Under the pieces are notes generated by a model. It had not been told where the DNA came from and made no database searches. It worked only from the letters and a program-made list of their open reading frames with translations. Shown here piece after piece: positions 7,443 to 13,099 of a DNA stretch of 14,613 nucleotides. The stretch spans positions 1 to 14,613 of the forward strand of contig DBQP01000019.1 of NCBI GenBank assembly GCA_002305265.1. Reading direction: 5' to 3'. Each line of letters starts with the position of its first letter. The stretch's first letter is position 1. Source of the DNA: Prevotellaceae bacterium UBA1391 (GTDB lineage Bacteria; Bacteroidota; Bacteroidia; Bacteroidales; Bacteroidaceae). The position numbers were made by a program, and so were the translations under genes.

Positions 7443-7835
7443 ATTCGGAGAGATTGTGACAAGATGCTGCACCTGCCCACGCGGGGCAGCATGCAAAGTT
7501 AATCTTTTTCACGCAATTCATCACTGAAAATCACATGAAATATGCATCGGGCAGCAGAATGTATACGCCGGCGGCACGGGCGGCCCCCGCCGCCAGCAGG
7601 CCCCCGGGGCACAGAAAGAGGGAATGCGCCGCCACTCCGGAGAGCAGCGGCGCACAGCGGGCGCGCCAGAGAGGCGGAAACCGCAGCACGGCACGCCTGC
7701 ACGTGTGTTTTTCATGGCGGGAAGGCGATGCCGGCCGTAGGCCGGAACCGCAGGAATGTTACAAATCCCAAAAGATTTGTTTCAAGATGAGCAAGATTGA
7801 CTCGCCGGAGTCGGGACGGCGGCGGACTGCCCGCG
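7443..7835. other. Intergenic region between the glycan operon and the HU-like gene
   Basis: No gene is supported here. Apart from the operon promoter, it holds a 7-bp inverted repeat ACAAATC/GATTTGT (7761-7767 and 7774-7780, 6-nt loop) and a GC-rich 6-bp hairpin CCGGCC/GGCCGG (7731-7736 and 7740-7745). Neither has a T tract on the minus strand, so neither is a clear terminator for the HU-like gene; the AT-rich repeat could be a binding site. Short plus-strand frames here have no protein-like character. Confidence 0.5.
7464..7501 (-). promoter_or_regulatory. Operon promoter -7 box with overlapping inverted repeats
   Basis: On the minus strand TAACTTTG (7501-7494) matches the Bacteroidetes -7 consensus perfectly, 52 nt before the nucleotidyltransferase ATG. 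No convincing -33 TTTG was found. Just downstream, two mutually exclusive inverted repeats overlap the expected start site: ATGCTGC (7464-7470) with GCAGCAT (7486-7492), and CTGCCC (7473-7478) with GGGCAG (7484-7489). They could be an operator or a leader hairpin. Confidence 0.6.
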
Positions 7836-8261
7836 TCATAGCAAGGCGGCATAGGCCTGGCGCAGCGCCTTGCGCAGACGCACGCACGGCGTGGCATTGA
7901 CGCTCACCCGCACATCGCGCGCCGACAGCCCCGACATCAGACTCCCGATCTCGGCCTCGCTCTCCGACGACGGACAGTCGACCGCCAGCGTCGGCGTGAA
8001 GCGCACGATGTCGAACAACGTGACGGTGTTGCCCTGCCGCAGCTCACCCAGCAGCACATGATAGAGCACGTCGGCGTAGGCCCGCACCGTGCGCGCGTCG
8101 ATGCGCATGGCCATCATCAGCTGGCGGCTGAACTTGTCGGTGTCGATCACCTCGCCGCCCGTGCGCACGCCCACATACCAGCGGTCGGTGGTGTTCAGAT
8201 GGCGGCATTCGAAGACGGGGTCGGGCACAGCAGGCGGAAGGATGGGAAATATTGCATTCAT
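7836..8261 (-). CDS. Divergent HU-related DNA-binding protein
   Basis: A 141-residue protein that fits the Bacteroidetes HU-related family (long HU variants with an N-terminal extension). Seen: an N-terminal portion with RWYVGVRTGGEVIDTDKFSR (about 27-46), a helical AYADVLYHVLLGELRQGNTV (61-80), then LFDIVRFTPTLA (82-93), which matches the conserved HU G-x-F-R-x-x stretch (usually LGDLGTFRLSL). ARDVRVSVNATPCVRLRKAL (114-133) stands where relatives have a KxVRVxFxPGKEL strand. The usual TPG/PGK-type turn reads NATP here, and the FGxF-type motif is altered, so it is a distant member. The family bends or coats DNA in the nucleoid. It is transcribed alone from a -7 box 74 nt upstream of the ATG. 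Confidence 0.65.
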   Translation of the reverse strand: MNAIFPILPPAVPDPVFECRHLNTTDRWYVGVRTGGEVIDTDKFSRQLMMAMRIDARTVRAYADVLYHVLLGELRQGNTVTLFDIVRFTPTLAVDCPSSESEAEIGSLMSGLSARDVRVSVNATPCVRLRKALRQAYAALL

Positions 8262-8334
8262 GGCAAGAAAAGGTTTTTGAAGGGTTTGTAGTGTCTTTCA
8301 TTCGGAAGGACGCACATCGCTCTGACATGCGCTG

Positions 8335-8342
8335 CAAAGTTA
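8335..8342 (-). promoter_or_regulatory. -7 box of the HU-like gene
   Basis: On the minus strand TAACTTTG (8342-8335) matches TAnnTTTG exactly, giving a leader of about 65-70 nt. No TTTG was found at the expected -33 distance. Confidence 0.55.
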
Positions 8343-8578
8343 CGCCCGACAGGTGACAGAACAGGACACTTTGGCCGCGGAATTTTTCGCCCAAAACCAG
8401 CTTTTCCGTTAAAAAATGCTGCAACCACACGTCCGGCTTCGCGCTTTCGGCGCCCGACCACTTTTCATCCCCAAAAAGATAATGCGCCTGTCACTTCTTC
8501 TTTATCAAGCAATTCCAAGAAAAAATAGTGCATAAACCATGCAAAAATAAGGTATTTCGCTCCATTCGGACGATTTTG

Positions 8579-8806
8579 TTACAAAACTGACACTTTTTGT
8601 TCTTCAACAGACAATTTCGAATCCGAAAAAATGCGAACTTTGCAATGTCGAAAGGAAAGGAGGGCATCGCCCCGATGCTCCGCCCGACATCCTCCCCGAG
8701 GACCGGCCGCAGCGACTTCGTTTTCGGCAGCACCCGCCCGACGATGCGATATCATCAGTCCAGTGTGTTTTCCATTTGAACAAAAGATGTTAGTAGTTTT
8801 CTTCAT
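8579..8806 (-). CDS. Possible small ORF with a Bacteroidales-style leader (doubtful)
   Basis: A 75-codon frame starting MKKTTNIFCSNGKHTGL. I recognise no family. What makes it worth listing is the start: ATG is preceded by an AT-rich, SD-less leader (ACTACCTAATTATG) and, 40-50 nt further up, AATCTTTG, one mismatch from the -7 consensus. The protein after about residue 20 has the arginine/alanine/glycine-rich look of random translation of GC-rich DNA, so this may be the retained 5' end of a lost gene rather than a working gene. Confidence 0.2.
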   Translation of the reverse strand: MKKTTNIFCSNGKHTGLMISHRRAGAAENEVAAAGPRGGCRAEHRGDALLSFRHCKVRIFSDSKLSVEEQKVSVL

Positions 8807-8926
8807 AATTAGGTAGTTATATTAGGAAAGAAGTTTAGTAGTAAAAAACACACAAAGATTGTTTCTTCAGTAGTATGATGATGTGGGCGTGCCCCAGGAT
8901 GTGGAATCCTTGGGCACGTTTTTTTT
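8780..8926 (+). ncRNA. Candidate plus-strand small RNA ending at an intrinsic terminator
   Basis: A strong plus-strand terminator at 8888-8926 has no plus-strand protein gene in front of it anywhere in the window. The 100 bp before it are AT-rich, unlike the surroundings, and contain the weak IR CATAATTA/AGTTATAT (8804-8822) and a promoter-like pair TTTG (8775-8778) and TAGTTTTC (8794-8801), 15 nt apart, which is shorter than usual. The 5' end is therefore uncertain; it could start near 8650 if the GAACTTTG element at 8635 is used. I cannot assign it to a known RNA family; 6S-like or Bacteroidales-specific RNAs are candidates to test. Confidence 0.35.
8888..8926 (+). terminator. Strong plus-strand intrinsic terminator
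   Basis: CGTGCCC (8888-8894) pairs with GGGCACG (8912-8918), and after one mismatch AGGAT (8896-8900) pairs with ATCCT (8906-8910) around a 5-nt loop; eight T residues follow at 8919-8926. There is no T tract on the other side, so it acts only for plus-strand transcription. Confidence 0.85.
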
Positions 8927-8950
8927 GTGCCCGCATCCCGCCATGCGCCC

Positions 8951-9210
8951 CTTCCCGCTCCCTCCGCCGGCTCGTTCCCACTCTGCTTCGCGCTCCCTCA
9001 TGCCCCGCTCGCTCATCTTCCCACTCCACCTGCCGGCTCTGTCCCCTCCGCTTCGCGCTCCCTCATGCCCTGATCGCTCATCTTCCCACTCCGCCTGCCG
9101 GCTCTTTCCCCTCCGCTTCGCGCTCCCTCACGCCCCGCTCGCTCATCTTCCCACTCCGCCTGCCGGCTCATTCCCTTCCTCTTCGCGCTCCCTCATGCCC
9201 CGCTCGCCAG
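8951..9210. repeat. 65-bp pyrimidine-rich tandem repeat, about 4 copies
   Basis: The word CTTCGCGCTCCCTCA (one copy with CACG after it) recurs at 8986, 9051, 9116 and 9181, exactly 65 bp apart. Full units contain CTCATCTTCCCACTCC and CTGCCGGCTC. A partial unit (about 8951-8985) precedes the first, and the fourth decays after about 9206. The plus strand is overwhelmingly C and T. Sixty-five is not a multiple of three, and repeated peptide pieces switch frame from copy to copy, so it is non-coding. Confidence 0.92.
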
Positions 9211-9219
9211 CCTTCTGCC

Positions 9220-9231
9220 CGCCTGCAGGCG
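9220..9231. repeat. 12-bp perfect palindrome between the two repeat arrays
   Basis: CGCCTGCAGGCG is a perfect palindrome at the end of the 65-bp array. It is the same length as the cores of the following 22-bp array but 6 bp out of its phase. Confidence 0.5.
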
Positions 9232-9313
9232 AACGTGCTCAGCAACAATCTCCCGTCCGCAGCGCTTCCACACTCCCCCGCCAACCACGCGGCACACAGC
9301 GCCCAACCCGCCA

Positions 9314-9479
9314 CGAAGGCCTTCGTGACCGACGCAGAAGGCCTTCTCGACGCATCACGAAGGCCTTCGTATCAATCCACAGACACCACCCCGAATATTT
9401 TCGAACGCGTTCGTTTTGATTTTCGAACGCAGTCGTTTCCGATTTCGAACGCGTTCGTTTTAATATTCGAGCATCGTCG
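9314..9479. repeat. 22-bp array B: eight slots, seven with palindromic 12-bp cores
   Basis: Cores: CGAAGGCCTTCG (9314-9325), AGAAGGCCTTCT (9336-9347), CGAAGGCCTTCG (9358-9369), a degenerate slot (9380-9391), CGAACGCGTTCG (9402-9413), CGAACGCAGTCG (9424-9435), CGAACGCGTTCG (9446-9457) and CGAGCATCGTCG (9468-9479). Core centres are exactly 22 bp apart throughout, including across the degenerate slot and the change of core sequence. All fit CGAAnnnnTTCG loosely. Spacers are 10 bp; in the second half they are T-rich (TTTTGATTTT, TTTCCGATTT, TTTTAATATT). Nothing resembling the array was found between 9481 and 9638. Confidence 0.93.
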
Positions 9480-9638
9480 AAAACAAAAACGGACGCAGCG
9501 CCCCATCGGAGCAGACGCCGCACGCCACTTCTCACGAAGTACAGCCTTCCAAGCAAAAGCGTTTCATCCACCGTACAGACTGCCGGCCTCATGTCCACAC
9601 CGATAGCGCTTACATGTCCGTACGTGTCGGGTGAGCAC

Positions 9639-9675
9639 AAAAAAGCCGCACCGAGACTGAGGTCTCAGTGCGGCT
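9639..9675 (-). terminator. Intrinsic terminator after the DUF4835 gene
   Basis: AGCCGCAC (9644-9651) pairs with GTGCGGCT (9668-9675) and, after a C:A mismatch, GAGAC (9653-9657) pairs with GTCTC (9662-9666) around TGAG. On the minus strand the hairpin is followed by a run of T (complement of the A run at 9639-9643). It lies about 85 bp past the DUF4835 stop. Confidence 0.88.
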
Positions 9676-9759
9676 GTAGGGAGTCGGGGCGGAATGGCGC
9701 GCCCGCGCAGGCAGCGGTGCGCTGCGGACGGCATGGGGCAGTAGCGGTTTGCGCCCGGC

Positions 9760-10662
9760 CTATTTGCGGATTTTCGTCCACTCGCGGTTCTGACTGGCGT
9801 TCAGCTCGGAGAGCGTGTCGTAGACGTGGTTGCGCTCGGCCTCCGTACCGTGTCCACGGTAGATGTTGACCAGCTCGTCGCGCTTGTAGTCAGTGAAGAT
9901 GAGCGGGAGGTCGCTGAGGGGCTTGTTGGCGTGCGCCTCCGACAGCAGGTCGATGGCCTCGGTGACGGCCGTGCGCCCGCGGTCGGCATTGGCCTGCATC
10001 TCGTCGAGCCCGAGGCGGTGGTAGCGGTACATGAGCTGGCGGAAGGGCTCGAGGGCGCCGTCCATGTAGTCGCTGATGATGCCGTGGCGGTTGCGTTTGT
10101 CGTCGAAGGCTTTCCAGCCCGTCTCGTTCATCGTCTGTGCGTTGCTGACGATGTTCTCGGCCACGCGCAGCACGTCGGTGCCGCCGAGAGGCGAGAACGT
10201 GTCGAGGTCCATGCCGATGAAGAGGTAGGCATAGTAGGCCAGCATGGCGGTGAGGTTGTTGTCCATCGAGTTGATGTTCCACTCGAGCGGGTCGAACTCC
10301 TTGTAGGTGAAGTTGAAGCTGCCGTCGCGCATGCTGAAGACGGTGGTGGTGTAGGCCGAGCCGTAGACGGGGCGCGAGAGCTGGAAGAGGAGCTCGCCGA
10401 CGAAGGAGTTCTCGGCGGGCTTGTACTGGCGGATGGTGATGTTCATCGTGCAGTCGATGCGCTCGGCGGGCGCAAACTGGAGCTCGGTCCACGCGCGGTT
10501 GTTCATGAACTCGCTGACGGCCGTCTCCAGTGTCTCGAAGACGGCGTCGTTGGTGCCCTGGATCTGCGTGTGGATGATGTTCACCTTGCAGTTCAGCTCC
10601 TGAGCGCCGGCTGTGGCGAACGGGAGCAGCAGAAGGGCGAGGAGGGAGAGGATTCGGACCAT
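9760..10662 (-). CDS. DUF4835 family secreted/periplasmic protein
   Basis: A 300-residue protein with a clear signal peptide (MVRILSLLALLLLPFATAGA, cleavage likely before Gln21). The mature part begins QELNCKVNI and continues through FETLETAVSEFMNNRAWT, GELLFQLSRPVYGSAYTT and DPLEWNINSMDNNLTAMLAYYAYLFIGMDLDTFSP, which match the Bacteroidetes-specific DUF4835 family in order and length. Some annotations link this family with type IX secretion (PorD); I cannot confirm that from sequence. The ATG at 10662 is chosen because the in-frame extension upstream would run into coaBC and is not protein-like, while this start gives the signal peptide. It follows coaBC by 29 bp in the same direction, so they are probably cotranscribed, and a terminator follows. 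Confidence 0.85.
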   Translation of the reverse strand: MVRILSLLALLLLPFATAGAQELNCKVNIIHTQIQGTNDAVFETLETAVSEFMNNRAWTELQFAPAERIDCTMNITIRQYKPAENSFVGELLFQLSRPVYGSAYTTTVFSMRDGSFNFTYKEFDPLEWNINSMDNNLTAMLAYYAYLFIGMDLDTFSPLGGTDVLRVAENIVSNAQTMNETGWKAFDDKRNRHGIISDYMDGALEPFRQLMYRYHRLGLDEMQANADRGRTAVTEAIDLLSEAHANKPLSDLPLIFTDYKRDELVNIYRGHGTEAERNHVYDTLSELNASQNREWTKIRK

Positions 10663-10691
10663 GATGGATGAGGGATGGAGCGTTGGGGAAA

Positions 10692-11930
10692 CTACTGTGC
10701 CGCGGCGTCGGACAGGCCGACCAGCGCGTCGACGATGTCGGTGGCCACGTCTTCCTTGGACTTCAGCGGGAAGGCCTGGTGGCTGAAGTCGGAAAAGATG
10801 AGGGTCACCTTGTTGGTGTCGGTGCGGAAGCCTGCGCCGGTGTCGCGGAGCGAGTTCAGCACGATGAAGTCGAAGTTCTTCCGGCGCAGCTTGTCCTCTG
10901 CATGGCATTCCTCGTCGTGGGTCTCGAGGGCGAAGCCGACGAGGCGCTGGCCGGCACGCTTCGTGCTGCCGAGGGCGGCGGCAATGTCCAGTGTGGGGCG
11001 CAGTCGGAGCACGAGCTCGTCGCCCTGACGCTTGATTTTCTCCTGCGCTGCCGTCTGCGGCGTGAAGTCAGCCACGGCCGCGCAGAGGATGGCGGCGGAG
11101 GCGTCGGGCCAGATCGACGTGGCGACGTCGTGCATCTGCTGCGCCGTCTCGACCTCCGTGAGCCGGATGCGGCGGTGGAGGCGCGCCGGACGGTCGGCCA
11201 CAGGACCCAGCACGAGCTCGACCTGGGCGCCGCGACGGGCACATTCCTGCGCCAGCGCAAGGCCCATCTTGCCACTGCTGTAGTTGCCGATGAAGCGGAC
11301 GGGGTCGATTTTCTCGTAGGTCGGACCGGCCGTGATGAGCACGCGCTGACCGCTGAGGTCGGCCGTCTGCTCGTCGAAGTAGTCGGCCAGGGCGTCGACG
11401 ATGCACTCGGGCTCCTCCATGCGGCCCTTGCCCTCGAGGTGGGAGGCCAGGAATCCGGTGCCGGGCTCGATGATGTGGTTGCCGTAGGAGGCCAGCGTCT
11501 GCAGGTTGCGCTGCGTCGACGGATGGGCATACATGTCGAGGTCCATGGCGGGCGCGACGAAGACGGGGGCCTTCATCGAGAGATAGGTCGTGATGAGCAT
11601 GTTGTCGGCCACGCCGTTGGCCATCTTGCCGAGGGTGGAGGCGCTCGCCGGAGCGATGAGCATGGCGTCAGCCCACTGTCCGAGCGCCACGTGGGAATGC
11701 CACGAACCGTCGCGCTGCGAGAAGAATTCGCTGACGACGGGCTTCGACGTCAGTGCCGACAGCGTGATGGGCGTGATGAACTCCTTGCCGGCGGGCGTGA
11801 TGACCACCTGCACTTCGGCGCCCGCCTTGATGAGCAGACGGATGATGAGACACGATTTGTAGGCGGCGATGCTGCCTGTGATGCCAAGCACGATGTGCTT
11901 GCCGCGGAGGGACGAATGAAGTCTTGACAT
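10692..11930 (-). CDS. coaBC: Bifunctional phosphopantothenoylcysteine decarboxylase / phosphopantothenate-cysteine ligase
   Basis: A 412-residue CoaBC (Dfp) enzyme carrying out two successive steps of coenzyme A synthesis in the cytoplasm: ligation of cysteine to 4'-phosphopantothenate (CoaB, C-terminal half) and FMN-dependent decarboxylation (CoaC, N-terminal half). Visible: GITGSIAAYK (16-25), the FMN-site histidine in HVALGQWADA (H80), APASASTLGKMANGVADN (93-110), PAMDLDMY (127-134) in the place of the PxMNxxMW motif, and in the CoaB half VLITAGPTYEKIDPVRFI (197-214), YSSGKMG and CAAVADFTP. Near the substrate-flap motif GKGRMEEPE (168-176) the residue aligned with the E. coli catalytic cysteine appears to be Ser163. 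ATG at 11930 gives the conserved start (MSRLHSSLRGKHIVLG); a 60-codon upstream in-frame extension is not protein-like. Confidence 0.95.
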   Translation of the reverse strand: MSRLHSSLRGKHIVLGITGSIAAYKSCLIIRLLIKAGAEVQVVITPAGKEFITPITLSALTSKPVVSEFFSQRDGSWHSHVALGQWADAMLIAPASASTLGKMANGVADNMLITTYLSMKAPVFVAPAMDLDMYAHPSTQRNLQTLASYGNHIIEPGTGFLASHLEGKGRMEEPECIVDALADYFDEQTADLSGQRVLITAGPTYEKIDPVRFIGNYSSGKMGLALAQECARRGAQVELVLGPVADRPARLHRRIRLTEVETAQQMHDVATSIWPDASAAILCAAVADFTPQTAAQEKIKRQGDELVLRLRPTLDIAAALGSTKRAGQRLVGFALETHDEECHAEDKLRRKNFDFIVLNSLRDTGAGFRTDTNKVTLIFSDFSHQAFPLKSKEDVATDIVDALVGLSDAAAQ

Positions 11931-12199
11931 AGCGTGAAAGAACCGGGCGAAAGGGCCCTTGGAAGAATGGAGCTGTGCTGAGGGGGAGAACCGCATGCGT
12001 CGGTCAAGAAAAGTACAGCACGGAATGAAGACCGGCGCATGGGCGAAGCAGGTGCAGATGGCGGCGGGACTGACGTCGGCGGCGCACGCTGCGAAAAAAA
12101 CTGATGGCAACGCATGGCAGCGAGCGCGCAGGGCTCAAAAGATGCAAGCAGCGACGCGTGGCAGCGAAAGCACGCAAGCCGCTGCGGGCTGACGCACCC
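11931..12199. other. Intergenic region between dnaQ-like gene and coaBC
   Basis: 269 bp without a supported gene, terminator or -7 box. A diverged duplication is visible: GCAACGCATGGCAGCG (12107) and GCGACGCGTGGCAGCG (12151) lie 44 bp apart, with similarity over about 25 bp. Confidence 0.4.
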
Positions 12200-12988
12200 C
12201 TATGGCTGCCGGAACTGGAAGGCGAAACGCTGGAACTGCTGCTTCGTCTCGAGCGGGAAGTCGCCCCGGAGCACCCAGTTGAGGAAAGACGGCTCGACGC
12301 GGAGCACCTCCTCCAGCAGTTTGCCCTTGTGCTTGCCGAAGTTGACCACGGGCTGGTCGGCATCATCGTAGACGAGCCGGCCGGCGAAGTCGACGTTGCG
12401 GTTGATGGCGGAGAACTCAGCCAGGAAGCCGACGTCGTTGTGCAGTTCCTCCGGATAGCGGTCGAGCTGGGCTTCGAGCACCTCCAGCGTGGCGCGGGTG
12501 TCGGCTTCTGCGGAGTGCGCATTGACGAGGTCCTTGCCGCAATAGTACTGATAGGCGGCGCTGAGCGTGCGCCGCTCGAGCTTGTGGTAGATGTTCTGGA
12601 CGTCGATCATGCGGCTCCGAGAAAAGTCGATGGCGATGCCCGCGCGGAGGAAATGCTCGACCAGAATGGGGATATCGAAGCGATTGGAGTTGAAGCCGGC
12701 AAAGTCGCAGTGCTGGAAGGCAGCGGCCAAGCGCGGCGCCTCTTCGGCGAACGAGGGGCAGTCGGCCACATCGGCATCGGTGATGCCGTGGATGTCGGAC
12801 GACGTCGTGGGGATATGGACGGTCTCGCCGAGCGCGTCTACGGGGCGCAGCCGCAGCGTGCGGCTTTCCTCGTTGCCGTTCGGTTCGAGTCGGATATAGC
12901 AAATCTCAATGATATAGTCGCGGCTGACATCGAGCCCCGTACTCTCGATGTCGAGAAAAATCAGCGGACGGGTAAGTTGAAGCTTCAC
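12200..12988 (-). CDS. DnaQ-like DEDDh 3'-5' exonuclease
   Basis: A 262-residue protein with the RNase T/DnaQ exonuclease fold. Catalytic residues are visible: Asp13 and Glu15 in FLDIESTGL (Exo I), Asp105 in FAGFNSNRFDIPIL (Exo II), and His158 and Asp163 in NAHSAEADTRA (Exo III, DEDDh type). IHGITDADV (66-74) and ERRTLSAAYQYYCGKDL (138-154) are typical of the Bacteroidetes 'DNA polymerase III epsilon-like' group. The C-terminal part has VNFGKHKG, a small domain common in this group. It removes nucleotides from 3' ends; whether it proofreads or works in repair is not shown. The start is a GTG (12988-12986), chosen because it gives the conserved MKLQLTRPLIF and no ATG lies close by in frame. 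It lies downstream of dnaN, behind that gene's terminator. Confidence 0.9.
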   Translation of the reverse strand: MKLQLTRPLIFLDIESTGLDVSRDYIIEICYIRLEPNGNEESRTLRLRPVDALGETVHIPTTSSDIHGITDADVADCPSFAEEAPRLAAAFQHCDFAGFNSNRFDIPILVEHFLRAGIAIDFSRSRMIDVQNIYHKLERRTLSAAYQYYCGKDLVNAHSAEADTRATLEVLEAQLDRYPEELHNDVGFLAEFSAINRNVDFAGRLVYDDADQPVVNFGKHKGKLLEEVLRVEPSFLNWVLRGDFPLETKQQFQRFAFQFRQP

Positions 12989-13020
12989 GGTGGTTGGGGT
13001 GGAATTGCGGGTCAGAAATC

Positions 13021-13068
13021 AAAAATTGCCATACGGACTGTCGTTGAGCTGCAGGCCGTATGGCAATT
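13021..13068 (-). terminator. Intrinsic terminator after dnaN
   Basis: A 13-bp perfect inverted repeat (13024-13036 with 13056-13068; core ATTGCCATACGG/CCGTATGGCAAT), 19-nt loop, starts 32 bp after the dnaN stop codon. The minus strand continues TTTTTGATTT. Confidence 0.8.
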
Positions 13069-13099
13069 CGTCGTTCACATTCCTGCATGCAGCAGGCGT

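Larger units (their letters stand above)
8262..8887. other. Gene-poor stretch upstream of the HU-like gene
   Basis: Beyond the HU-like promoter no confident gene is seen in about 600 bp. Composition changes sharply: 8480-8640 and 8760-8880 are AT-rich, while 8645-8750 is as GC-rich as the genes. A possible plus-strand -7-like element GAACTTTG lies at 8635-8642 (one mismatch), with a poor -33 (TTTC, 16-nt spacer). The AT-rich part around 8791-8880 contains three TAGTAGT words (8791, 8836 and, after CAG, near 8868), reminiscent of a leader or small RNA. Confidence 0.4.

Noticed and set aside
7501..7835. Small plus-strand genes between the operon and the HU-like gene
   Set aside because: Short frames are arginine/alanine-rich without start signals or recognisable features.
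9313..9481. CRISPR array
   Set aside because: Units are 22 bp in total with short, similar spacers; there are no unique 30-bp spacers and no cas genes in the window.
8875..9606. Proline/serine-rich plus-strand frames over the 65-bp repeats
   Set aside because: Repeat period is not a multiple of three, peptides shift frame between copies, and the frames begin inside a transcription terminator.
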